This document shows positions 35,113 through 43,493 of a stretch of 64,000 nt of DNA, piece by piece (position 1 is the first letter of the stretch; each line of letters begins with the position of its first letter). The DNA lies in assembly GCF_014203895.1 (NCBI RefSeq), contig NZ_JACHJY010000005.1, positions 248,001-312,000 on the forward strand, given 5' to 3'. Position numbers and translations under genes: made by a program. This DNA comes from Streptomyces nymphaeiformis (GTDB taxonomy: Bacteria; Actinomycetota; Actinomycetes; Streptomycetales; Streptomycetaceae). The notes beneath the pieces were generated by a model. It was not told the DNA's origin and searched no databases. It worked only from the letters and a program-made list of their open reading frames with translations.

Positions 35113-35631
35113 TCAGGAGCGGTCCACGACCCGCATCTCGAACCAGGTCGTCTTGCCGCGCGGCGCCAGGTCCACGCCCCAGCGGTCGGCGAGCTTGTCG
35201 ACGAGGAAGAGGCCGCGGCCGCTGATGTCGAGCTCGTGCACCGGCATCAGACAGGGCAGCCCCCGCGAGGGGTCGCGCACCTCGATCCGGATCCAGCCGC
35301 GGCGCCGCTGTAACCGCAGCGCGAAGACACGGGCCCCCGTGTGCCGGACGGCGTTCCCGACGAGCTCCGAGACGAGGAGCACCGCGTGCTCGGCGAGCTG
35401 CGGGCCGAGGCCCCACTGCCGCAGCACGACGTCCTTGGCGAGCCTGCGGGCCACCCACGCGGACTCCGGGCGGGACGGCAGCCGGACGTCCTCCTCGGCC
35501 GGGTTGCCGTACAACTCCACCTGCTCGGCGGCCTGTTCGTCGTCCACGGCCGGTGACCACCGCGGCGCGGCCGCGCTCGCGCGCTGCCGCGGTTGTTCCC
35601 TACCCTCCAGGCCCGCCATGCCCCCCATCAT
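35113..35631 (-). CDS. Anti-sigma-like ATP-binding protein with a TTA codon
   Basis: 172 aa from the ATG at 35631 (the ATGs at 35628 and 35619 are alternatives). A lone HATPase_c_2 domain of the RsbW/SpoIIAB type: N-box ELVGNAVRHTG at about 89-99, a DPSRGLP G1-box and SGRGLFLVDKLADRWG. Such proteins bind ATP and act as anti-sigma factors or partner-switch kinases, and are numerous in Streptomyces. Leucine 107 (35311-35313) is encoded by TTA, so translation should need the bldA tRNA. No anti-sigma antagonist or sigma factor gene is adjacent. Confidence 0.85.
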   Translation of the reverse strand: MMGGMAGLEGREQPRQRASAAAPRWSPAVDDEQAAEQVELYGNPAEEDVRLPSRPESAWVARRLAKDVVLRQWGLGPQLAEHAVLLVSELVGNAVRHTGARVFALRLQRRRGWIRIEVRDPSRGLPCLMPVHELDISGRGLFLVDKLADRWGVDLAPRGKTTWFEMRVVDRS

Positions 35632-35694
35632 GGAGGCAACGAGCCTTCCGCGGGGGCCGTTCCGATGGAATCGGCCCCCACCCGTGAAGGATCG

Positions 35695-36462
35695 TCAGGC
35701 GAACTTCGCCTTCCCGGGGCCCTCCTCGACGAAGCTGCGCATCCCGGTCTCGCGGTCCTCGGTGGCGAACAGGGCCGAGAACCAGGTCCGCTCGATGGCG
35801 AGACCGGTGTCGATGTCGGCCTCCAGACCCTGGTCGATCGCCTCCTTCGCGGCCCGCAGGGCGACGGCCGGGCCCTGCGCCAGCTTGGCGGCCCAGGCGT
35901 GCGCCTGCTCGTACACCTCGGCGGCGGGGACGACCCGGTCGACCAGACCGAGCGTCAGGGCCTCGTCGGCCTTCACCATCCGGCCGGTGAAGATGAGGTC
36001 CTTGGCCTTGGAGGGGCCGATCAGCCGGGACAGGCGCTGGGTGCCGCCCGCGCCGGGGATGAGGCCGAGCAGGATCTCCGGCTGGCCCAGCTTGGCGTTG
36101 TCGGCGGCGATGCGGTAGTCGGCGCAGAGCGTGAGCTCGCAGCCGCCGCCGAGCGCGTACCCGGTGATCGCGGCGACGACCGGCTTGGGGATGCGGGCGA
36201 CGGCGGTGAAGGCGTCCTGGAGCGCGCGCGAGCGCTTGACCATGGCCACGTGGTCCATGACCTGCATCTCCTTGATGTCCGCGCCGGCCGCGAACACCTT
36301 CTCGCCGCCGTAGAGGACCACGGCCCGCACGTCGTCGCGGTCCGTCACCTCCTGGGCCAGCTCGCGCAGCCGGTCCTGGGTGGCGATGTCCAGGGCGTTC
36401 ATCGGGGGGCGGTCGAGGCGGATCGTGCCGACGCCTTCGGCGACTTCGAGGTTCACAGTCAT
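35695..36462 (-). CDS. Enoyl-CoA hydratase/isomerase family protein
   Basis: 255 aa crotonase-fold protein. Oxyanion-hole segments AAGADIKEM and GYALGGGCELTLCADYR are present. Both catalytic glutamates of hydratases are seen, in GGGCELTLCADYR and QPEILLGLIPGAGGTQRL. It should hydrate trans-2-enoyl-CoA in beta-oxidation, though crotonases vary in reaction and the substrate cannot be fixed. It stands alone, with no beta-oxidation partners in the window. Confidence 0.92.
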   Translation of the reverse strand: MTVNLEVAEGVGTIRLDRPPMNALDIATQDRLRELAQEVTDRDDVRAVVLYGGEKVFAAGADIKEMQVMDHVAMVKRSRALQDAFTAVARIPKPVVAAITGYALGGGCELTLCADYRIAADNAKLGQPEILLGLIPGAGGTQRLSRLIGPSKAKDLIFTGRMVKADEALTLGLVDRVVPAAEVYEQAHAWAAKLAQGPAVALRAAKEAIDQGLEADIDTGLAIERTWFSALFATEDRETGMRSFVEEGPGKAKFA

Positions 36463-36491
36463 GGGGAAAGGTTAGTGTCCGTTAACGCCGA

Positions 36492-36526
36492 CGGGCCCGG
36501 TGCTGTTGCTCACAGCACCGGGCCCG
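36492..36526 (-). terminator. Terminator after L,D-transpeptidase 1
   Basis: A perfect 15-bp inverted repeat (36492-36506 with 36512-36526) with a five-base loop, 18 bases past the stop codon. Confidence 0.88.
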
Positions 36527-36543
36527 CGCTCAGTCGCGTACGA

Positions 36544-37800
36544 CTAGGCGATCCACTCCGACCAGTCCATGTTCCAGCCGTTGAGGCCGTTGTCCGGCTG
36601 GATCTGCTTGTCCTTGGAGTTCTTCACGACGACCACGTCACCGATGAGCGAGCGGTCGTAGAACCAGGCCGCCGGCATCGAGCTGTCGCCCGCGCCCCGC
36701 GCGTCCTGCAGGCCGACACAGCCGTGGCTGGTGTTGGTGGTGCCGAAGATCCCCGGGGAGCCCCAGTAGTTGCCGTGCACGAAGGTGCCCGAGTTGGACA
36801 GGCGCATCGCGTGCGGCACGTCCTTGATGTCGTACTCGCCGCCGAAGCCCACGGTGGCCCCGTTCATGCGGGTCACCTTGTACTTCTCGCTGATGACCAT
36901 CTGCCCGTTGTACGTCGTCGTGGACGGCGCGCCCGCGCTGATCGGGATGGTCTTGATGATCTTGCCGTCGCGCTCGACCTGCATGGTGTGCGCGGCGGCG
37001 TCCACCGTGGAGACCTGACGGCGGCCGATGGTGAAGGAGATCGTCTTCTTCTGCTTGCCGTAGACGCCGGGGCGGCCCTCGACGCCGTCCAGGTTCAGCG
37101 CGACCGTCACCTTGGTGCCGGCGGCCCAGTAGTCCTTGGGACGGAAGTCCAGGCGGTCGTTGCCGAACCAGTGGCCCTCGATCTGGACGGCCGGGACGGC
37201 CGTCACCTTGATGGCCTTCTCGACGGCGTCGGGGTCGGTGATGCCCCGGCTGAAGTTGATGGACACCGGCATGCCGACGCCGACGGTCGAACCGTCCTCG
37301 GGCGTGTACTGGCCGATGAAGGTGTTCTTCGGGACCAGCGTGGTGAAGGTGGTGTCCTTGGCCGACTCGCGGCCGTCGGCGTCCTTCGCGATCGCGTGGA
37401 CCTTGTACTGCGTGGCCGCGGCCAGGTGCGCGGTCGGCGACCAGCTGGCGCCGTCCGCGGCGATCTTGCCCTCGATCGAGGAGCCCTTGGAGTCGGCGAC
37501 CGTGACCGTGGTCAGCTTGCCCTGCTCCGCGGTGATCTTCAGTGCCCCGCTGGTGGCGACCGAGTCGGCGCCGTCCTTCGGAAGGATCGTCACGACGGCC
37601 TGGGAGGCCGCGTTCTCCTGCTTGCCGCCGCCCTGCGCCGCCGGACCCTGTCCCCCCGCACCGCCGCCGGTGGCGGTCTCACCGCCACCGCACGCGGTCA
37701 GGACCAGGAGCATCGCCCCCGCCGCCAGGGCCTGCAGCCCGACGCCCCCGCGTCGCCGCCTGCTCTTGACCGATGCCCCCGATATCGGCTGCCCGTTCAC
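36544..37800 (-). CDS. L,D-transpeptidase lipoprotein 1 (YkuD with Ig-like domains)
   Basis: 418 aa from a GTG with GGGGAG about ten bases upstream. The lipobox is LLVLTACGGG after a KSRRRR signal-peptide head. A Gly/Gln-rich linker leads to two Ig-like domains (VVTILPKDGADSV and TFIGQYTPEDGSTVGVGMPV), then a YkuD domain with HGNYWG and the catalytic SHGCVGL, cysteine near residue 361. This fits the mycobacterial LdtMt2-like layout. These enzymes make 3-3 cross-links in peptidoglycan. A paralogue lies next to it. Confidence 0.93.
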   Translation of the reverse strand: MNGQPISGASVKSRRRRGGVGLQALAAGAMLLVLTACGGGETATGGGAGGQGPAAQGGGKQENAASQAVVTILPKDGADSVATSGALKITAEQGKLTTVTVADSKGSSIEGKIAADGASWSPTAHLAAATQYKVHAIAKDADGRESAKDTTFTTLVPKNTFIGQYTPEDGSTVGVGMPVSINFSRGITDPDAVEKAIKVTAVPAVQIEGHWFGNDRLDFRPKDYWAAGTKVTVALNLDGVEGRPGVYGKQKKTISFTIGRRQVSTVDAAAHTMQVERDGKIIKTIPISAGAPSTTTYNGQMVISEKYKVTRMNGATVGFGGEYDIKDVPHAMRLSNSGTFVHGNYWGSPGIFGTTNTSHGCVGLQDARGAGDSSMPAAWFYDRSLIGDVVVVKNSKDKQIQPDNGLNGWNMDWSEWIA

Positions 37801-37929
37801 TGTGGTCTTCTCCCCTCGCACGGCCTGGCAACGCCACGGCCCCACCCCCGTGCGCATCCACTCGCGCACACAGCGCTAGATAATCACACCGCAGGACACG
37901 AAAGTTCCTCGTGAATGTCACCGTTCGGC

Positions 37930-37943
37930 ACCAGTCGACTGGT
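37930..37943. repeat. Perfect 14-bp palindrome upstream of L,D-transpeptidase 1
   Basis: ACCAGTCGACTGGT is a perfect palindrome in the 163-base gap between the two transpeptidase genes, about 130 bases upstream of the start of the left gene and 20 bases past the stop of the right one. It could be a regulator site or part of a weak terminator. Confidence 0.45.
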
Positions 37944-37963
37944 ACGGGGGCTGTCCGGATCCC

Positions 37964-39178
37964 CTAGATCGCGGAGCCGGTCTTCCACTCGTCCCACTCC
38001 AGGTTCCAGCCGCCGAGACCGTTGTCGGGGGCGACCTCCTTGTCCTGGGAGTTGACCACCTCCACCACGTCGCCGATCAGCGTCCGGTCGAAGAACCAGC
38101 CCGCGGGCGAGTCCGCGCTGCCGCCCTTCTCGTCCCGCAGCCCCACACAGCCGTGACTGACGTTCGCCGAGCCGAAGGTGGAGGCCGCGGCCCAGTAGTT
38201 GCCGTGCAGGAAGGTCCCCGAGTCGGTCAGACGGATCGCGTGCGGCACGTCCTTGATGTCGTACTCGCCGCCGAAACCGACCGTCCTGCCGTCCATCCGG
38301 GTCACGTCGTACAGCTCGGTGGCGACCATCTTCCCGTTGTACGTGGTCGTCTTCGGCGCGCCCGCGGTGATCGGCACGGTGGCGAGGAGCTCGCCGTCCC
38401 TGCGGACCTCCATCGTGTGCGCGGCGGCGTCGACCAGGGAGACCTGGGAGCGGCCGACGGTGAAGCCGACCGTCTTGCGCTGGATGCCGTACACCCCGGG
38501 CGCCCCCTCGACGTCCCGCAGCCCGAGCTCGACGGTGACCTTCGTGCCGGGCCGCCAGTACGCGGCGGGGCGGAAGTCGAGCCGCTCCTTGCCGAACCAG
38601 TGGCCGACGACCTCCACCGGGGGCTCCGAGGTGATCCGGATGGCGCGCTCCACCTCGGCGCGGTTCTCGATCGGCCGGTTGAAGCCGAAGGAGACGATCA
38701 TGCCGGTGCCGACCGTGGAACGGTTCTCCGGCTTGAAGTAGCCGATGAAGCGGGACTCGGGGACGGCGGTGGTGAACGTGGTGTGCCGGGCCGAGCGGCG
38801 CCCGTGCGCGTCGAGTGCGACCGCGTCCACGCTGTACTTGGCGGCCAGCGCGAGCCGGGTGCCGGGCCGGGGCCGCCAGCGCAGCCCGTCCGCCGAGACC
38901 TCCCCCGCGACCTCCGTCCGCCGGCCGTCCTCGACCTGGACCACGCTCACCCGTTCGAGCCGCCCGCTGTCCAGCTTCACCTCGACGGGCCCGCCGGCCG
39001 GCACCGCCCGGCTGCCGTCCTCCGGGCTCACCCGGATGACGTCACCCGGGGCCCGCGCCTTGCCCGGCAGGCCGATGTCGATGCCGCCACCGCCGTCCGC
39101 CGCCGTGCAGCCCACGAGGCCCGCCAACAGTCCCGCCACCGCGAGGGCGCGCCCCGCCCGCTTCCATACGCATGTCAC
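37964..39178 (-). CDS. L,D-transpeptidase lipoprotein 2 (YkuD with Ig-like domains)
   Basis: 404 aa from a GTG (VTCVWKRAGRALAVAGLL); the ribosome site is weak, so the start is less certain. The lipobox is LAGLVGCTA. Its layout matches the adjacent paralogue: two Ig-like domains, with SPEDGSRAVPAGGPVEVKLDSG and RFIGYFKPENRSTVG, and the YkuD domain with HGNYWAAASTFG and SHGCVGL. It differs in the linker and lacks the Gly/Gln tract. It is probably a tandem duplicate with a similar 3-3 cross-linking function on the cell wall. It is divergent from glgX. Confidence 0.9.
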   Translation of the reverse strand: MTCVWKRAGRALAVAGLLAGLVGCTAADGGGGIDIGLPGKARAPGDVIRVSPEDGSRAVPAGGPVEVKLDSGRLERVSVVQVEDGRRTEVAGEVSADGLRWRPRPGTRLALAAKYSVDAVALDAHGRRSARHTTFTTAVPESRFIGYFKPENRSTVGTGMIVSFGFNRPIENRAEVERAIRITSEPPVEVVGHWFGKERLDFRPAAYWRPGTKVTVELGLRDVEGAPGVYGIQRKTVGFTVGRSQVSLVDAAAHTMEVRRDGELLATVPITAGAPKTTTYNGKMVATELYDVTRMDGRTVGFGGEYDIKDVPHAIRLTDSGTFLHGNYWAAASTFGSANVSHGCVGLRDEKGGSADSPAGWFFDRTLIGDVVEVVNSQDKEVAPDNGLGGWNLEWDEWKTGSAI

Positions 39179-39342
39179 GCCCGGCCCAACGACGGCCACC
39201 CTCCAGGGGAAACGTGCGTGCGGGTCATGTTGGGAGGACGGCCGTGCGGGCAGAACAGGGGGAGGACCACACGCGGGAGCGGCGGCCGGGACGCCGCCGC
39301 TCCCCCGGGTGCGGGCCCGACGAGCCGCGGGAGGCCGGGACG

Positions 39343-41544
39343 GTGACGAGCGCAGCCGAGCAGGAGGCGGTGTCCGAGCATGCCCCGGAGCGGGCCGGCC
39401 CACCGGTGTGGCCGGGGGCGCCGACGCCGCTCGGGGCCCGTTGCCGGGTCGGGCCCGGCGGGGTGACGGGGACCAACTTCGCCCTGTGGGCGGGCGGGGC
39501 GGAGGCCGTGGAGCTGTGCCTCTTCGACGCCGGCGGGACGGAGACACGGCTCCCGCTGACGGAGCTGACGCACGAGATCTGGCACGGCTTCGTGCCGGGC
39601 GTCGGGCCGGGGCAGCGGTACGGCTACCGGGTGCACGGCCGCTGGGACCCGTGGACGGGCGCCCGCTGGAACCCGGCGAAACTGCTCCTCGACCCGTACG
39701 CCCGAGCGGTCGACGGCGACTTCACGCTCCCCGCCGAGGTGTACGGACACGTCCGGGACTGGCCGCAGCAGCACGTGGCCGACACCGTCCGCGACGAGCG
39801 GGACTCCGCCCCGTACGTTCCGAAGGGGGTCGTCGTCCATGACGACGACGACTGGTCCGACGACCGCAGGCCCAAGACGCCCTGGCAGGACTCGGTCATC
39901 TACGAGCTGCACGTGAAGGGCTTCACGAAGCTGCACCCCGGCGTCCCGGAGCAGCTGCGGGGCACGTACGCGGGACTGGCCCACCCTGCCGCGATCGACC
40001 ACCTCGTACGCCTCGGGGTGACGGCGGTCGAGCTGCTCCCTGTGCACCAGTTCGCCCACGAGGACCACCTCCTCCGCCGCGGCCTGCGCAACTACTGGGG
40101 CTACAACTCGATCGGCTACTTCGCCCCGCACGCCGGCTACTCGTCCTCGGGGACGGCCGGGCAGCAGGTCGGCGAGTTCAAACGGATGGTGCGGGCGCTG
40201 CACGCGGCCGGGATCGAGGTCATCCTCGACGTCGTCTACAACCACACCGCGGAAGCGGGCGAGCTGGGCCCCACCCTGTCCCTGAAGGGCATCGACAACC
40301 GCGGCTACTACCGCCTGCAGTCCGACGCCCGCCGGTACGCCGACTACACGGGCTGCGGCAACACCCTGCACGTGGTGCAGCCGCAGGTCCTCCGCCTCAT
40401 CACCGACTCCCTGCGCTACTGGGTGACGGAGATGGGCGTGGACGGCTTCCGCTTCGACCTGGCGGCGGCCCTGGCCCGCTCCTTCCACGACGTCGACATG
40501 CTCTCCCCCTTCCTCGCGGTCATCGCCCAGGACCCGGTCCTGAGGAGGGTGAAGCTCATCGCGGAGCCCTGGGACGTGGGGAACGGCGGCTACCAGGTCG
40601 GCGCGTTCCCGCCCCTGTGGACCGAGTGGAACGACCGCTACCGGGACGCCGTGCGGGACTTCTGGCGCGGGGCGCTGCCCGACGTGCGGGACCTCGGCTA
40701 CCGGCTCTCCGGCTCCAGCGACCTGTACGCCTGGGGCGGACGGCGGCCGTACGCCTCGGTCAACTTCGTCACCGCGCACGACGGCTTCACCCTCCGCGAC
40801 CTCGTCACGTACGAGCGCAAGCACAACGAGGCCAACGGCGAGGGCAACCGGGACGGCACCCACGACAACCGCTCCTGGAACTGCGGGACGGAAGGCGAGA
40901 CGGACGACGTCGCGGTCAACGCCCTCCGCCTCCGGCAGCAGCGCAACCTCCTCACCACCCTCCTCCTGTCCACCGGGGTCCCGATGCTCGTCGCCGGCGA
41001 CGAGACGGGTCGCACGCAGGGCGGCAACAACAACGCGTACTGCCAGGACAACGAGCTCGGCTGGCTGGACTGGTCGCTCCCCGACGACCCCGGCCGGGCG
41101 GGCCTCCTGGCCCTCACCCGCCGTCTCCTCGCCCTGCGCCACCGGCACCCCGTCCTGCGCCGCCGCGCCTTCTTCTCCGGCCGGCCGCAGGGCGCGGACG
41201 GGCTGCGGGACCTCGCCTGGTTCACCGCCGAGGGCACGGAGATGACGGAACGGGACTGGTACGCGCCGACGGCCACGCTCGGGCTCTACCTGTCGGGCCG
41301 CGACATCCCGGGGCGGGACGCGCGGGGCGAGCAGATCACCGACGACAGCTTCCTCGCCGTCCTGCACGCCGGCGCCCGTCCCCTGGACTTCCGCCTCCCG
41401 GGGGCGCCGTGGGCGGCGACGTACGAACTGCTCGTGGACACGACGCGGGAGGACCAGTCGACGCCCCCGAACACCCACCACGCGGGCGACGGCACGCTCA
41501 CGGTGGGCGCCCGCTCGGTGGTGCTGCTACGGGTCCGCGAGTGA
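39343..41544 (+). CDS. glgX: Glycogen debranching enzyme GlgX (isoamylase type)
   Basis: 733 aa from a GTG with GGGAGG eight bases upstream; much longer upstream frames are not supported. It hydrolyses alpha-1,6 branches in glycogen or similar glucans, chiefly short stubs left by phosphorylase. A CBM48 sandwich (VGPGGVTGTNFALWA and RYGYRVHG) precedes the GH13 barrel with NYWGYNSIGYFAPHAGY, VILDVVYNHT, nucleophile D372 (GFRFDLA), acid E408 (LIAEPWD) and D480 (TAHDGF). It is complete. The other glucan genes lie 12 kb downstream. Confidence 0.95.
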   Translation: MTSAAEQEAVSEHAPERAGPPVWPGAPTPLGARCRVGPGGVTGTNFALWAGGAEAVELCLFDAGGTETRLPLTELTHEIWHGFVPGVGPGQRYGYRVHGRWDPWTGARWNPAKLLLDPYARAVDGDFTLPAEVYGHVRDWPQQHVADTVRDERDSAPYVPKGVVVHDDDDWSDDRRPKTPWQDSVIYELHVKGFTKLHPGVPEQLRGTYAGLAHPAAIDHLVRLGVTAVELLPVHQFAHEDHLLRRGLRNYWGYNSIGYFAPHAGYSSSGTAGQQVGEFKRMVRALHAAGIEVILDVVYNHTAEAGELGPTLSLKGIDNRGYYRLQSDARRYADYTGCGNTLHVVQPQVLRLITDSLRYWVTEMGVDGFRFDLAAALARSFHDVDMLSPFLAVIAQDPVLRRVKLIAEPWDVGNGGYQVGAFPPLWTEWNDRYRDAVRDFWRGALPDVRDLGYRLSGSSDLYAWGGRRPYASVNFVTAHDGFTLRDLVTYERKHNEANGEGNRDGTHDNRSWNCGTEGETDDVAVNALRLRQQRNLLTTLLLSTGVPMLVAGDETGRTQGGNNNAYCQDNELGWLDWSLPDDPGRAGLLALTRRLLALRHRHPVLRRRAFFSGRPQGADGLRDLAWFTAEGTEMTERDWYAPTATLGLYLSGRDIPGRDARGEQITDDSFLAVLHAGARPLDFRLPGAPWAATYELLVDTTREDQSTPPNTHHAGDGTLTVGARSVVLLRVRE

Positions 41545-41551
41545 CGCGGCG

Positions 41552-42184
41552 TCAGGAGCCGCCCAGGATGCCCCGGTCGTAGCCCGTCGCGACCGCCGCC
41601 GCGCGGTCCTTCACGCCCAGTTTCGCGTAGATGTGCGTGAGGTGGGTCTTCACCGTCGCCTCGCTGATGAACAGCTCCGCCGCGATCGCACGGTTCGCCG
41701 TGCCCTTCGCCACCAGCGCCAGGATCTCGCCCTCGCGGGCGGAGAGCGTGCTGTCGGGCGCGCGGACCGCGGTGACCAGGCGGGAGGCGACGGTCGGAGA
41801 GAGGACCGTGCGGCCCGACGCGGCGGCCCGTACGGCCGCGAACAGCTCCTCGCGGGGCGCGTCCTTGAGGAGGTAGCCGGTGGCGCCGGCCTCGATCGCC
41901 GGGAGGGTGTCGGTGTCCGTGTCGTACGTGGTGAGGACCAGGACCCGGGAGCGGGCCCCGCGCCGGGTGAGCTCGGCGATGGCGTCCACGCCGCCGCCAC
42001 CGGGCATGCGCAGGTCCATGAGGACGACGTCGGGGTCGAGTTCCAGGGCGAGTTCGACGCCCCGGACGCCGTCGGGGGCCTCGCCCAGGACACGGAAGCC
42101 GGAACCCTCGGCGGCGAACATGCCGCGCAGGCCGTCCCGTACGACGGGGTGGTCGTCGACGATCAGAAGCGTGATGTCAGTCAT
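41552..42184 (-). CDS. Two-component response regulator, NarL/LuxR type
   Basis: 210 aa from an ATG that overlaps the kinase stop by four bases. The receiver domain has the acidic pair in LLIVDDHPVVRDGLR and the phospho-acceptor aspartate in VVLMDLRMPGGGG, with K in YLLKDAP. A C-terminal LuxR-type helix-turn-helix starts at LSAREGEILALVAKGTANRAI and ends in VKTHLTHIYAKLGVKDR. It is paired with the histidine kinase just upstream and probably regulates the ABC exporter of the same operon. Confidence 0.94.
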   Translation of the reverse strand: MTDITLLIVDDHPVVRDGLRGMFAAEGSGFRVLGEAPDGVRGVELALELDPDVVLMDLRMPGGGGVDAIAELTRRGARSRVLVLTTYDTDTDTLPAIEAGATGYLLKDAPREELFAAVRAAASGRTVLSPTVASRLVTAVRAPDSTLSAREGEILALVAKGTANRAIAAELFISEATVKTHLTHIYAKLGVKDRAAAVATGYDRGILGGS

Positions 42185-43479
42185 GGCGCGCCCCACGGTA
42201 CGCGAGCGGAGATCGCCGTGCCCTCGCCCGGCGCCGTCTCCACGGTGACCGTGCCGGCGAGGCGCTCCGCGCGGGCCCGCATGCCGTCGAGCCCGAACCC
42301 GCCGCCGTCGCCGCGCCGTTCGGGCCGGGCGAGCGGATCGAAGCCGTGGCCGTCGTCCCGTACGTCCAGGGTGATCTCGTCGCCCATGTAGGAGAGCGTG
42401 ACACCCGCCCGGCCGGCCCCGGAGTGGCGGGCGGCGTTCGACAGGGCCTCCTGGGCGATCCGCAGCAGCGTGGCGGCGACCTCGTCGTGGAGCGGCGCCT
42501 CGGTGCCGGTCACGGTGAACCGGGTGTCGACACCGGTCCGTTCGGCCCATTCGGCGACCGTCTTGCGGAGGGCCTCCGGGAGGCCGTCGTGCTCCAGGGC
42601 GACCGGCCCGAGGTTCCGCACGGAGCGCCGGGCCTCCCCGAGGCTGTGCCGGGCGAGGTCCGCGGCCCGCCGCAGGTGCGCCTCGGCGTGCTCCCGGTCG
42701 GGCGCGGCGGACGCGGCCTGGAGCTGGGTGACGATCCCGGTGAGGCCCTGCGCGAGGGTGTCGTGGATCTCGGCGGCGAGCCGGCGCCGCTCGTCGGCGA
42801 CCCCGGCCTCCCGGGCCTGGAGGAGGAGCTGGGCCTGGAGGGCGGAGTTCTCGGCGAGGGCCTGTTCGAGGCGGCTGTTGGCGCGCCCGAGTTCGGCGAT
42901 GGTGGCGGCCCGCTCGGCGGCCTTCTCGGCGTCCTTCGTGGCGAGGTGGGCGAAGCCCAGGGAGAGCGCGCCGTTGAGGGCGAGCAGACCGCCGAAGGCG
43001 AGCCACTGCACGAGGGAGGCGGGCGGCAGGCCGCCGGACTGGGAGCCGGCCATGGTGACGGCGGTGACGAGGAGTCCGGCGCGGGCGAACCGGCGGGGCA
43101 GCAGGTGGTCGGCGTCGAAGTAGCCGACGCAGGCGTAGATCGCGAAGAAGGGGTTGAGCCAGGTCAGGACGAAGGCGAGCGCCGTGCGCAGGACGAAGTA
43201 GGCGACGGAGGCGGGCCCGGGGGCGGCCGGGACGAGCACGGGCCGGACCCCCGGCGTCTCGGGCTCCCAGCCGTCGGCCGCGACGACCCGCCGGCAGCGC
43301 AGGACCCACACCGTCTGGAGGACCAGCGTGGCCACCACCAGGAGACCGGCCGCCGGCACCCTCGTACGGTCCATGAGGAGGTCCGCCGACGCCCCGGCGA
43401 TCGCACCGGCCACGGCGAGCAGTCCGTACGGTCCCCAGCGGAAGAACTGCCGCCAGCGTTCCTCGACGGTGGTGGGCAC
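42181..43479 (-). CDS. Sensor histidine kinase (HisKA_3 family)
   Basis: 432 aa from a GTG with GAGGGGG upstream. The first 175 residues hold about five or six membrane segments without a large external loop, suggesting that it senses a membrane-borne signal. A coiled coil follows (KDAEKAAERAATIAELGRAN). The phosphorylated histidine is in AAEIHDTLAQGLTG and the ATPase has the N-box EALSNAARHSGA and G-boxes DDGHGFDP and GFGLDGMRARAERLAG. It is last but one in the operon, 14 bases after the permease gene. Confidence 0.92.
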   Translation of the reverse strand: MPTTVEERWRQFFRWGPYGLLAVAGAIAGASADLLMDRTRVPAAGLLVVATLVLQTVWVLRCRRVVAADGWEPETPGVRPVLVPAAPGPASVAYFVLRTALAFVLTWLNPFFAIYACVGYFDADHLLPRRFARAGLLVTAVTMAGSQSGGLPPASLVQWLAFGGLLALNGALSLGFAHLATKDAEKAAERAATIAELGRANSRLEQALAENSALQAQLLLQAREAGVADERRRLAAEIHDTLAQGLTGIVTQLQAASAAPDREHAEAHLRRAADLARHSLGEARRSVRNLGPVALEHDGLPEALRKTVAEWAERTGVDTRFTVTGTEAPLHDEVAATLLRIAQEALSNAARHSGAGRAGVTLSYMGDEITLDVRDDGHGFDPLARPERRGDGGGFGLDGMRARAERLAGTVTVETAPGEGTAISARVPWGAP

Positions 43480-43493
43480 CCCGCCGCCCCCTC

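Noticed and set aside
37902..37908. GGAACTT as a classic sigma-E promoter of L,D-transpeptidase 1
   Set aside because: The expected TCT-containing -10 box is about three bases too far away (23 bases between AAC and TCT). It is kept only as a weak candidate in the findings.
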